This document shows, piece by piece, positions 16,181-24,595 of a DNA stretch of 64,000 nucleotides (position 1 is the stretch's first letter; each line of letters opens with the position of its first letter). The translations under genes were made by a program, and so were the position numbers. This DNA is from CAWIJJ01 sp963836405 (GTDB lineage: Bacteria > Acidobacteriota > Terriglobia > Bryobacterales > Bryobacteraceae). The stretch spans positions 558,001 through 622,000 of the forward strand of contig CAWIJL010000005.1 in assembly GCA_963836405.1 (NCBI GenBank), given 5' to 3'. The notes under the pieces are model-generated. The model saw only the letters and a program-made list of their open reading frames with translations, had not been told where the DNA came from and did no database searches.

Positions 16181-17432
16181 TCAGTTCCGCTCCCCCGGCC
16201 TTCGCCGGCCGTGCCCAGATCTTTTCGTCCCGGAGTTCCACCAGAACCCCTTTGGCTTTGGCCGGGTCGAGCGTGACGGTGACCGCATCCCGGGTGGGAA
16301 TGCCCGCGGGAATTTCCGGCGCCTCCACACCGTCGATGCGCACCGGGTCGCGGCCTCTCGAGAAGTAGCCCTGCGGACGCGAAAGCTGCAATTGCAGGCC
16401 GGCGTCGGTGGAGGCGCGCAGGGGCGGGAATCGCAGATTCAGGAGCGTGGTCGAGCGGGGCAGCGGCGCCTTGAAATAGGACACGGCGTGGCCATCGCGT
16501 TCCAGGAGAAACTCGTATTCGATGCCGGGCAAGGCGCGTAGAGGTCCCCAGCGGCCGGTTTCGTCGGTGACCGCCTCCAGCGCCGGTTGGGGTTCGCGCT
16601 CCGCCGAATCGGGCCGCAAGGCGAACACCCTCAGCCGCACGCCTTCCAGGGGACGGTTCGTGGCCGCGCCGCCGCCGTATCCGGTCACCAGCCCCGAAAC
16701 GATGGGGGCGGCTTCAGGCGCAGCCGTAAGCCGCTCGGGAGCGTGCCCGGTGACGAAGCGGTACATTTCCGCGAAAGCACGTGCGTCGAAGGCAAGTTCG
16801 CGGTGGTCGAGCCCCGGCAGAACCACGTTTTCAGCGCCGGCCAGTGCCGGACCCTCGTAGCCCACATCGCCCGCGGGCTGGGCGTACTTGTCCAGCTTGT
16901 CGCTGCGCAGGGTCAGAAAGCGCACGCCCGGCACCACCTCCGCTCCGGCGTTGAGCCGGGTGAGGAACGGACCGTGGGCGCTGAACTCGCTCCCGGTTGC
17001 GGGCCCCACCGCGGCCACGCCGTGATTCGGCGTACCCGCCAGAATCGCCTGCGAAACCACCGCCGTGCCGCCGCCGAATCTGAGGTAGTTGCGAATGGTG
17101 AGGCCGCCGCGGCTGGAGCCGATCAACACAACTTTCTGCGCGCCGGTTTCGAGCAGGGCCCGCGTCACTGCAGCGCTCAATTCCGCTGCCTGATCGGTAG
17201 TGGACGAACGGAACGGTTCCGGGCGGGAGTCGTCGTTGCGAGCGTTCGGATTGGTGAATCGCACGGCGAACAGGCGGTCGGCCGGGTAGCCGTTTGATTC
17301 GAACAGCCAGATGATTGGGATCCATTTGGCGGCATCGTCTCCGTTGCCGTGAACGAAGACAATGGGCGGAGATTGGGCGGGAGCGAGACGCGCCGCGCCG
17401 GCAAGGATGAGGAGAAGGAGCGTCGTCCGCAT
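16155..17432 (-). CDS. Secreted alpha/beta-hydrolase (lipase/esterase) with a C-terminal beta domain
   Basis: The 425-residue product has a signal peptide (MRTTLLLLILAGAARLAPAQ). The lipase oxyanion strand FVHGNGDDAAKW follows, then the nucleophile elbow G-S-S-R-G-G (residues 105-110, Ser107), and a later segment PGLDHRELAFDARAF whose His may complete the triad. The last 150 residues (SGLVTGYGGGAATNRPLEGV...) resemble a carboxypeptidase-regulatory or Ig-like beta domain, also seen in extracellular lipases. The substrate is unknown. It is translated ahead of the propeller gene, which starts 26 bases before this gene ends. Confidence 0.8.
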   Translation of the reverse strand: MRTTLLLLILAGAARLAPAQSPPIVFVHGNGDDAAKWIPIIWLFESNGYPADRLFAVRFTNPNARNDDSRPEPFRSSTTDQAAELSAAVTRALLETGAQKVVLIGSSRGGLTIRNYLRFGGGTAVVSQAILAGTPNHGVAAVGPATGSEFSAHGPFLTRLNAGAEVVPGVRFLTLRSDKLDKYAQPAGDVGYEGPALAGAENVVLPGLDHRELAFDARAFAEMYRFVTGHAPERLTAAPEAAPIVSGLVTGYGGGAATNRPLEGVRLRVFALRPDSAEREPQPALEAVTDETGRWGPLRALPGIEYEFLLERDGHAVSYFKAPLPRSTTLLNLRFPPLRASTDAGLQLQLSRPQGYFSRGRDPVRIDGVEAPEIPAGIPTRDAVTVTLDPAKAKGVLVELRDEKIWARPAKAGGAELSVVDFLHE

Positions 17433-17527
17433 GAAAACAATCCTAGCCGAAAGCGCAAGGCATAGGGATTGCCAGCCGAACGAATGGACGCAAGCTCGAG
17501 GCGGTGGCTACCGTCCGAGCGCGGCCC

Positions 17528-17875
17528 CTACGCGCTGACGCGGTAGGGTTCCGCGGCTGCCGGAAGGATGCGGAACCGGCGCGAGGTCACACGCACCGCC
17601 GCTTTAGTCGCATCGGCGCGGACAACGAAACCCGTCAGCACCAGGTCGATCGGGTTCATGTCGCTGTAACGAGCCGGCCAATCGACAACGAGTTCAACGT
17701 GAGCTCCAACGGGCAACGCCCGACGGCAGCGGAAACTCAGGCCATTAGTACTCATCTCCTTGGTAGTTCCAGTACCTACCGACGGAGACCCGCCCTTTTG
17801 TGAAACCTTATAATGCACCGGAAGATGTAGATCGTATCGATGGTTCGAACGCCGCTCAAGGCTCATCTTTTGCAC
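17528..17875 (-). CDS. PilZ domain protein
   Basis: The 115-residue protein is a stand-alone PilZ domain. The N-terminal R-R-S-N-H-R motif and a second motif (K-E-M-S-T-N-G, in place of D-x-S-x-x-G) form the c-di-GMP site. Because the Asp of the second motif is Glu, binding may be weaker. A GTG at 17875 is chosen because AGGAGG sits 5 bases upstream; a GTG further upstream would place that site inside the coding frame. It is divergent from the rhodanese gene. The effector partner cannot be deduced. Confidence 0.8.
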   Translation of the reverse strand: MQKMSLERRSNHRYDLHLPVHYKVSQKGGSPSVGTGTTKEMSTNGLSFRCRRALPVGAHVELVVDWPARYSDMNPIDLVLTGFVVRADATKAAVRVTSRRFRILPAAAEPYRVSA

Positions 17876-18125
17876 TTTCACCTCCTGTCGCACTCTTCTC
17901 GACGTGGGGCAAAGAACTTAGCTATAAGAGAATGCATTCACACAAATGCAATCGGTTTTCCATACGTGAAATCACGGGTAGACGCATGAAAATGCATTCG
18001 TCCACCGATCGTACTTCGGGGTACTTTTTACGTACGTGGAAGAAAATACGTACTTGTGGAGCGATTACGACCTTGCAGGAATAAGTCGAGATGCGATATA
18101 GTTTACCACGACGTAGGAGGGATGC
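17876..18125. promoter_or_regulatory. Divergent regulatory region with repeated palindromes
   Basis: This AT-richer stretch lies between the pilZ and rhodanese genes. It holds the perfect palindrome GAATGCATTC at 17930-17939, a second AATGCATTC at 17991-17999, and two TACGTA-centred motifs near 18030 and 18047. Two copies each of two palindromic words in 120 bases suggest operator sites, but no regulator is identified. The plus-strand gene has an AGGAGGG site starting at about 18115. Confidence 0.35.
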
Positions 18126-19022
18126 ATGAAAGTTCCGCTCAGGGTGGGTTGTCTCGTTTTTGCGCTCCAGCTGCTGTTGTCTGCCGCGCCAGAATGCGGA
18201 GGTCATGGCAACAGTCAAAGCATGGTGGTGACCGGCGACTGGCTTGTTGGCCATCTCAAGGACACACAGGTAATTGTGATCGCCATCGGAGAGCGGGCCG
18301 ATTACGAGAAGAACCATATTCCCGGATCGGTCTACCTGGATTACGGCGACGTCCGGGTGAACGGCGCCCTGCAGACGCAATTGCGACCGGCGGCGGAACT
18401 GGCGGCCACGTTTCAGAAGCTGGGAGTAGACAACGACTCCAGGGTGGTGCTCTACATGTTGAAAGACTGGCTATCGCCGGCGGGGCGGGTTTACCTGACC
18501 CTGGATGCCATCGGGATGGGGGCCAGGACTTCGATCCTGGACGGCGGAATGCCGGTCTGGATCGCCGAAAAGCATCCGGTGACAACGGAGATGCCGGCCG
18601 TTCGCCCCGGGAAATTCCAACCGTGCGCGCAGACGGACGTGGTGGCGGACCTCGAATTGGTGAAGTCCAATCTGCGGAAACCGGGAGTCGCGATTGTGGA
18701 CTCGCGGCTGCCGGAGTTCTATTCGGGCGCCTCGCCGTCAATGGGGAAGCCGGGGCGTATTCCCGGGGCGGTCAATGTGCCGTTCAGCAGTTTGGCGGAC
18801 GAGAGCGGTAAGTTCAAGACCGTCGCCCAGTTGCGGGAGCAGTTTCGGGCGGCAGGCGTGAAGCCGGGCGACCGGGTAATTTCCTATTGCCATGTGGGGC
18901 AGCAGGCGAGCTTCGTGTACTTCGTTGCACGCTACCTTGGCTACGACGCGCGCATGTACGACGGCTCCTGGGACGAGTGGAGCAAGCATCCGGAACTTCC
19001 CGTTGAAGCCGCGGCGAAATAG
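18126..19022 (+). CDS. Exported tandem-rhodanese sulfurtransferase
   Basis: The 298-residue protein has a signal peptide (MKVPLRVGCLVFALQLLLSA) and two rhodanese domains, as in thiosulfate/3-mercaptopyruvate sulfurtransferases. The C-terminal domain carries the active loop Y-C-H-V-G-Q-Q-A with Cys255 and the downstream D-G-S-W-D-E-W. The N-terminal domain has Y-M-L-K-D-W at the equivalent place, so it is structural. The export signal places it in the periplasm. An AGGAGGG ribosome site lies just before the ATG. It is convergent with the glycosylase gene, with one base between the stops. Confidence 0.88.
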   Translation: MKVPLRVGCLVFALQLLLSAAPECGGHGNSQSMVVTGDWLVGHLKDTQVIVIAIGERADYEKNHIPGSVYLDYGDVRVNGALQTQLRPAAELAATFQKLGVDNDSRVVLYMLKDWLSPAGRVYLTLDAIGMGARTSILDGGMPVWIAEKHPVTTEMPAVRPGKFQPCAQTDVVADLELVKSNLRKPGVAIVDSRLPEFYSGASPSMGKPGRIPGAVNVPFSSLADESGKFKTVAQLREQFRAAGVKPGDRVISYCHVGQQASFVYFVARYLGYDARMYDGSWDEWSKHPELPVEAAAK

Positions 19023-19023
19023 G

Positions 19024-19923
19024 TCAGCGGCTCTTGAGGGCTTCCATTTCGTCGAGCGAGCGCGGCCAGTCTTCCCGCAGCAGCCGGGAGAGACCGCGGT
19101 CGGCAAGCAGCCTGCCGCCGGTTTGGCACGCGGGGCAATAGTTGGTTTCGTTGGCGGCGTAGCGGATTCGCTGCACCCTGGTGCCGCAACGGGGACAAGG
19201 CTGGCCGAAGCGGCCGTGCACGGCCATCCCTTCGCGGAACGCGGTCACCTTTTCCGGAAAGCGGCCGCGGGCTTCCGCGCGCAGGCGGTCCGTCCAGCCG
19301 GCCAGCGTCTCGCGGGTGGCGGCGAACAGCCGGTCCACCTCTTCATCGGACAGCTTTTGACTGAGGGCTACGGGAGAAAGCCGGGCGCGGTGCAGGATTT
19401 CGTCCGAGTAGGCGTTGCCGATGCCGCTGAACAGGCGCGGGTCGGTGAGGCTGCGTTTCAAGGTGTGATTTTCCGAGCGGAGGCGTTCGGCGAACTCCGT
19501 GGCGCCGGCATCGAGCACCTCGAGGCCGGGCGCGCCGAGCGAATACAGTGCCTCGTCGCCCTGCACAACATGCAGGGATGCGCGGTGCTGGGAGCCGGCC
19601 TCGGTCAGCACCAGCGAGCCCGAATCGAACTCGAAGACTGCCAGAACGTTTTTTGAGGACGCTTTCGCGCCGGCGGGACGCCAGTGCAGGCGACCGGCGA
19701 TCATCAGGTGAATCGCGAAAGCGAAGCCGCCTTCGAACACGAAAGCGATGCGCTTGCCGATGCGGCGCACGTCCGCGACGACCCGGCCATTCAGGGACTC
19801 GAGCGGAGGCGCGACCGAGCGCAGGAGAAACGGTCCGCGGATAACCGAGCGGAGAAGGGGCAGGCCCTCCACTCGTTCACGCAGCGCCTCCACATAAACC
19901 ACGACATCGGGCAGTTCGGGCAA
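19024..19923 (-). CDS. mutM: Formamidopyrimidine-DNA glycosylase (MutM/Nei family)
   Basis: The mature N-terminus is P-E-L-P-D-V-V-V-Y, with catalytic Pro next to the initiator and the following Glu. The only fitting start is TTG at 19923, preceded by AGGAA, giving 299 residues; the open frame continues upstream but would destroy the catalytic N-terminus. The lesion-binding region has FSGIGNAYSDEILHRARLSP (helix-two-turn-helix). The C-terminus has the zinc finger C-P-R-C ... C-P-A-C (FGQPCPRCGTRVQRI...NYCPACQTGG). It removes oxidised bases. Exact Fpg versus Nei substrate preference cannot be assigned. Confidence 0.88.
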   Translation of the reverse strand: MPELPDVVVYVEALRERVEGLPLLRSVIRGPFLLRSVAPPLESLNGRVVADVRRIGKRIAFVFEGGFAFAIHLMIAGRLHWRPAGAKASSKNVLAVFEFDSGSLVLTEAGSQHRASLHVVQGDEALYSLGAPGLEVLDAGATEFAERLRSENHTLKRSLTDPRLFSGIGNAYSDEILHRARLSPVALSQKLSDEEVDRLFAATRETLAGWTDRLRAEARGRFPEKVTAFREGMAVHGRFGQPCPRCGTRVQRIRYAANETNYCPACQTGGRLLADRGLSRLLREDWPRSLDEMEALKSR

Positions 19924-20179
19924 GGTACTTTCCTGGACTAATATACCCGGTCGCGGCACTCGCCGCGGGCGCCATAAATGCGAATCCACCCGCAAACAAA
20001 AGAACCTTGTTCCGTTCTCAACCAGAGACAACTCCGGTTTGCGAAGAAATGAACGGTTCGGAGGTATGTGGCTGTTGCCTATTCTCGCGCGGCGCACGTA
20101 AGGTGAAATTACGCCGTCCTCCCCGGTGCGCAGTTCCGCCACTTCGACCGGCTGTCGCTGAACGTACGGAACGAACGCA

Positions 20180-21298
20180 ATGTCAAAACTGATTCTGATT
20201 ACAGGTGGAGCGGGCTTCATCGGCGCTCACGTCGCAAACGAGTTACTAAGGAAGGGTTACCGGGTCCGGGCACTTGATAATTTGTCCCCGCAGGTCCACG
20301 GCAACCAAAGGCAAAGACCCGCATATCTGAACAACGAAGTCGATTTGAGGGTGGGGGATATCCGCGACCCTCGGGCCGTGGCGGAGGCACTTGAAAAAGT
20401 AGACGCCGTGGTGCACCTGGTCGCATTGGTCGGTGTCGGCCAGAGCATGTACGAAATCGCCGAGTACACCTCCGTCAACAACCTGGGGACGGCCGTGCTG
20501 TGGCAGGCGCTGAGCACGCATCCGGTGGAATGCGTACTGGTGGCCTCCAGCATGAGCATCTATGGCGAGGGTCTGTACCGCGATCCTCAAGGGAACGTAC
20601 AAACCGCGAGGGACCGCACGCTGGAGCAGTTGCGGCTGGGCGACTGGGAGATTCGCGATGAGCGCGGCAACGCCCTGGTCCCCGTGCCGACGCCCGAAAA
20701 CAAGTCGCCGGCACTCGCCTCGGTATACGCGCTCAGCAAGTACGATCAGGAACGTCTCTGCCTGATTCTGGGCCGCGCATACGGCATCCCCTCCGTCGCG
20801 CTGCGTTTCTTCAACACATATGGACCGTACCAGGCCCTCTCAAACCCATACACCGGGGTGCTGAGCAACTTCGCGTCGCGCGTGCTCAACGGCAATTCGC
20901 CGCTGATCTATGAAGACGGAGAGCAGAAGCGGGACTTTGTCAGCGTGTACGACGTGGCGCGCGCCTGCCGAATGGCTCTCGAGACGCCGGAGGCCAACGG
21001 CTGCGCAATCAACATTTCCAGCGGCATCCCTCTCAGCGTGAAAGAGGTAGCGGAACGCACGGTGCGTGCGATCGGGCGCTCCGACCTCCAGCCGCAGATC
21101 ACGGGCAAGTATCGTGCGGGGGACATCAGAAACTGCTTCGCCGATATCACGTTGGCAAAGCGGGTGCTCGGGTGGGAGCCCAAGGTCACCCTGGAGGAGG
21201 GTATTGAAGACCTGGCGGGCTGGCTGACCGGCCAGACCGCGGTAGACCGCGGCATGGAGGCAAGGGCCGAACTGGCCGCGCGGGGGCTCATGATATGA
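20180..21298 (+). CDS. NAD-dependent sugar epimerase/dehydratase (extended SDR)
   Basis: The 372-residue protein has the NAD-binding G-G-A-G-F-I-G at residues 9-15, a D-I-R-D-P segment, V-H-L-V-A-L-V-G-V, the Ser in VASSMSIYGEG, and the Y-x-x-x-K pair in VYALSKYDQE. These place it among dTDP-glucose 4,6-dehydratase/UDP-glucose 4-epimerase-like enzymes that act on nucleotide sugars in the cytosol. It is the first gene of the long glycan operon, and its end overlaps the next start (ATGA). The 256 bases upstream, back to mutM, should hold the operon promoter, but I see no clear element there. Confidence 0.88.
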   Translation: MSKLILITGGAGFIGAHVANELLRKGYRVRALDNLSPQVHGNQRQRPAYLNNEVDLRVGDIRDPRAVAEALEKVDAVVHLVALVGVGQSMYEIAEYTSVNNLGTAVLWQALSTHPVECVLVASSMSIYGEGLYRDPQGNVQTARDRTLEQLRLGDWEIRDERGNALVPVPTPENKSPALASVYALSKYDQERLCLILGRAYGIPSVALRFFNTYGPYQALSNPYTGVLSNFASRVLNGNSPLIYEDGEQKRDFVSVYDVARACRMALETPEANGCAINISSGIPLSVKEVAERTVRAIGRSDLQPQITGKYRAGDIRNCFADITLAKRVLGWEPKVTLEEGIEDLAGWLTGQTAVDRGMEARAELAARGLMI

Positions 21299-23337
21299 AA
21301 AAGGGGAAGACCGCACGGGCGCGCGTTCCACGGGTGGGGTTTGTGGAGTGGTTCCGTCCCGGCGAGTTCGAGCGCGTGGAAAAAGTTCTCGCCGATGTGC
21401 GTGCGTTGGGGGTGGCGGACTTGCGGACACGCATCTGCTGGGCCGACTGGTACACCTCCGAAGGGGACGGCTGGTATGCTTGGCTGCTGCCCCGCCTCGC
21501 ACGCGACGTGCGGATCCTGCCCTGTTTCCTGTACACGCCTCCTTCGCTAGGCATCGTCCCGAAATTCTCTTCGCCGCCGCAGACGCCGAAGGCCTATGCC
21601 GATTTCATCGACGTCATGATCACGCGCTTCGGCGAGTACTTCGAGTGGGTGGAGTTGTGGAACGAACCCAACAACCCGGCGGAGTGGGACACCCGCATCG
21701 ACCCGGACTCGAAGATTTTCAGCGAGATGATCGGCGGTGCCGCCTACTGGGCGCGCAAGCGCGGCAAGAAAACCGTCCTGCCGGGTTTGCGGCCGGCCAA
21801 TCCGGACTGGCTGAATCTGATGCACGAGCGCGGCGTGCTGAAGTACATCGATGCCGTCGGAGTCCACGGATTCCCGGGCGCGCCGGAATACCCGTGGTCG
21901 GGATGGGACCGGGAAGTGGGCGCGGTTCACACGCGACTGGAGCAGTTGGGCGTCAATGCGCAGTGCTGGATCACGCAGGCGGGATTTTCCACCTGGCGGG
22001 GCGAGGAGAGCGCCCAGGTGAAGGCGTTCGTGGAAGCGCTGGACGCGCCTGTGGAGCGGATCTACTGGCAGGCGGCGCGCGACTGCGGGCATGACCCGGC
22101 GGTGGTCGATTCCTGGCATTCCGACGAGCGCGAATATCACTACGGATTGAAGCGCGCCGACGGCAGCCCGAAGCTGCTTTACGGGTTGTGGTCGGAGGGC
22201 GGCATCGAGGCGGTGCGGGAATCCGCCCGTGCGGGAACGCATCCTCGCGTGCACGGGGGCAAACGGCAGCACGTTCTGATCACCGGCGGCGCCGGCTTCA
22301 TCGGCACGAACCTGGCGGACCGGCTGCTGTCGGCAGGCAAGCCGGTAGTGCTCTACGACGACCTCTCCAGGCCGGGCGTCGAGACGAACGTGGCGTGGCT
22401 CCGGGAACGGCACGGCGAACTGGTGCACGTGGAAATAGCCGACGTGCGGAATCGCGAACCGCTGCGGACGGCGGTGCGCTCGGCCGAACAGGTCTTTCAT
22501 TTCGCCGCGCAGGTGGCGGTGACCACCAGCCTGACGGATCCGGTGCACGATTTCGAAGTCAACGTGGGGGGCACGCTCAACCTGCTGGAGGCGATTCGGG
22601 CCCGCGAGAATCCGCCGCCGCTGGTGTTTACGTCTACAAACAAGGTATACGGCGGGCTCGGCGATTTGCAGCTCGAAAAAAGCGGATCGCGCTACCAGCC
22701 GCTGGATGCGGCCCTCCGCACGGGAATCGGCGAAGACCGGCCGCTCGATTTTCATAGCCCGTACGGCTGCTCCAAAGGAGCGGCGGACCAGTACGTTCTC
22801 GATTATGCTCGCACGTTCGGAATGCCCGCGGTGGTGTTCCGCATGAGCTGCATCTACGGGCCGCACCAGATGGGTACCGAAGACCAGGGCTGGGTGGCGC
22901 ACTTCCTCATCCGGGCTATCGAAGGCAAGCCGATCGTGCTTTACGGCGACGGCTTGCAGGTGCGGGATATCCTGTTCGCCGAGGATCTGGTGGATGCCTT
23001 TCTGCTGGCGCAGGCAAACATACACACGCTTTCCGGTCACGCCTTCAACATCGGGGGCGGACTGGGAAACACCATCAGCCTGGTGGAACTGATGGAACTG
23101 ATCGGGACGATGCACGGCAACAGGCCGGACCTGACGATGAACGACTGGCGTCCGGGCGACCAGCGCTATTACGTTTCCGATACACGCCGGTTCAAAGCTG
23201 CGACGGGTTGGGCGCCGAAGGTGAACGTGCGGACCGGCGTCGGGCGGCTGTATGAATGGCTGCTGGAGACGCGCGGAGTGGCGCGCCCGCCGGAGATCGC
23301 CGCAACGGGGGGATTGCATGCGGTATTCACTCATTAA
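21295..23337 (+). CDS. Fusion: glycosidase-like TIM barrel + CDP-paratose 2-epimerase-like SDR
   Basis: The 680-residue protein joins two enzymes. Residues about 12-300 form a clan GH-A-like barrel: C-W-A-D-W at 48-52, acid/base motif W-N-E-P-N-N at 122-127 (Glu124), V-H-G-F-P at 190-194. The expected nucleophile strand reads C-W-I-T-Q-A-G-F, with Gln228 where Glu is normal. Residues 325-670 form an extended SDR with G-G-A-G-F-I-G (331-337), a Thr/Ser near FTSTNKVYGG and the P-Y-G-C-S-K catalytic pair, most like CDP-paratose/CDP-tyvelose epimerases. It overlaps both neighbours. With its nucleophile missing, the barrel may bind rather than cut sugar. Confidence 0.85.
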   Translation: MKKGKTARARVPRVGFVEWFRPGEFERVEKVLADVRALGVADLRTRICWADWYTSEGDGWYAWLLPRLARDVRILPCFLYTPPSLGIVPKFSSPPQTPKAYADFIDVMITRFGEYFEWVELWNEPNNPAEWDTRIDPDSKIFSEMIGGAAYWARKRGKKTVLPGLRPANPDWLNLMHERGVLKYIDAVGVHGFPGAPEYPWSGWDREVGAVHTRLEQLGVNAQCWITQAGFSTWRGEESAQVKAFVEALDAPVERIYWQAARDCGHDPAVVDSWHSDEREYHYGLKRADGSPKLLYGLWSEGGIEAVRESARAGTHPRVHGGKRQHVLITGGAGFIGTNLADRLLSAGKPVVLYDDLSRPGVETNVAWLRERHGELVHVEIADVRNREPLRTAVRSAEQVFHFAAQVAVTTSLTDPVHDFEVNVGGTLNLLEAIRARENPPPLVFTSTNKVYGGLGDLQLEKSGSRYQPLDAALRTGIGEDRPLDFHSPYGCSKGAADQYVLDYARTFGMPAVVFRMSCIYGPHQMGTEDQGWVAHFLIRAIEGKPIVLYGDGLQVRDILFAEDLVDAFLLAQANIHTLSGHAFNIGGGLGNTISLVELMELIGTMHGNRPDLTMNDWRPGDQRYYVSDTRRFKAATGWAPKVNVRTGVGRLYEWLLETRGVARPPEIAATGGLHAVFTH

Positions 23338-24592
23338 TCCGCCCTGGAGCTTCGAAGGAAGTATCTACTTCGGATGCCGGGAGCCGCACCTGCCGCTGGA
23401 ATTCGGCTATTCCAAAGCGCTGCTGGAGCAAGCCGGGCACGAGGTGGAGATCGTAGACGCGCAGTTGGACGGGCAGACGCTCGCGGAGGTGCGGCGGCGC
23501 GTGGCTGCTTTCCGCCCGCATTTCACCGTAGTGACGAGCGCGCCCAGCTATCTGTTCTGGCGTTGCGCGCCGCCCGAATTGCGCGTGCCGAAGCAGGCCG
23601 CCGAGGCGCTGCGGGATGTGGGCGGCTGCATAGTGGCGGTGGGTCCGCACGCCTCCACCACTCCGCGCGCGACGCTCGAAAAGCTGGCGGCCGATGTAGT
23701 GGTAATGGGCGAATGCGAGGAAGTGTTGCCGGAACTCGCAGGCGACTGGGCGCAGGTGCAATCGATCGCATACCGCCGGGATGGTGCTGTGCGGGTGCAG
23801 GGCGGCACCCACACGGCCGACATGCAGGCGCTGCCCGCGCTCCGCTGGGACCGCGCGACCATTGCGCGCCACCGGCACCATCATCACCGCTTCGATTCAG
23901 CTCCCGAAGGCCCGGGCGCGGAGATGGAGACTTCGCGCGGATGCCCCTACCACTGCACATTCTGCGCCAAGGACAATTTTCGCAACGCGTTCCGGCGGAG
24001 GCCGTTGGAGACCATCGCCCGGGAACTCGACGGGCTGGTGGCGGCGGGCGTCGAATACGTTTATTTCATCGACGAGATTTTTCTGGCTTACCGCGACGTG
24101 CTGGAGCTGATCGCGGAACGGCGGATCCGGTTCGGAATTCAGACCCGCATCGACCTGTGGAGCGAACCCATGCTCGATCTGCTGGGACGGGCGGGCTGCG
24201 TTTCGGTGGAAGCGGGAGTCGAGAGCATCACCGAGGAAGGACGCCGGGTGCTGGATAAGAAGTGCAAGATCACAACCGGAGAGATCGGGAACAGGCTGAT
24301 CTACGCCAAGCAACGCATTCCATTTGTGCAGGCAAATCTCTTGGATTCTCGGGACGACGACCCGGCGGACGTGGAGGCATGGCGGGAGTGGCTGCAGTCG
24401 AATGGTGTGTGGGCGAATAAGCCCGTGCCTTTGTTTCCGTACCCCGGCTCACCCGATTACACGCGCCGCTTCGGGCCGCCGGATGACCGGGCGTGGGAGC
24501 GGGCCCACGAACACTATCTATCGAATTTCGACGAGTTCAGCGATATCCAGGAACAACGTCCGGCATCCTTGGTACAACTGGAGCTCAAATGA
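23318..24592 (+). CDS. B12-binding domain radical SAM enzyme of the glycan operon
   Basis: The 424-residue protein starts MRYSLINPPWSFEGS, 20 bases inside the preceding gene. Residues 1-180 form a cobalamin-binding-like Rossmann domain without the D-x-H-x-x-G signature. The radical SAM cluster motif is C209-x3-C213-x2-C216 (SRGCPYHCTFC), followed by Y-F-I-D-E-I-F and a V-E-A-G-V-E-S segment. Class B enzymes of this type methylate unactivated carbons or rearrange sugars and lipids. A methylation or C-C chemistry on the glycan or its carrier is the likely role. The His-rich string H-R-H-H-H-H-R near 185-191 is unusual. Confidence 0.85.
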   Translation: MRYSLINPPWSFEGSIYFGCREPHLPLEFGYSKALLEQAGHEVEIVDAQLDGQTLAEVRRRVAAFRPHFTVVTSAPSYLFWRCAPPELRVPKQAAEALRDVGGCIVAVGPHASTTPRATLEKLAADVVVMGECEEVLPELAGDWAQVQSIAYRRDGAVRVQGGTHTADMQALPALRWDRATIARHRHHHHRFDSAPEGPGAEMETSRGCPYHCTFCAKDNFRNAFRRRPLETIARELDGLVAAGVEYVYFIDEIFLAYRDVLELIAERRIRFGIQTRIDLWSEPMLDLLGRAGCVSVEAGVESITEEGRRVLDKKCKITTGEIGNRLIYAKQRIPFVQANLLDSRDDDPADVEAWREWLQSNGVWANKPVPLFPYPGSPDYTRRFGPPDDRAWERAHEHYLSNFDEFSDIQEQRPASLVQLELK

Positions 24593-24595
24593 TCC

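Noticed and set aside
19924..20220. Upstream continuation of the MutM frame
   Set aside because: It would bury the catalytic N-terminal proline, which must follow the initiator methionine.
21547..23334. 595-aa open frame opposite the barrel-epimerase fusion
   Set aside because: Mirror frame; the plus-strand product has complete domain motifs.
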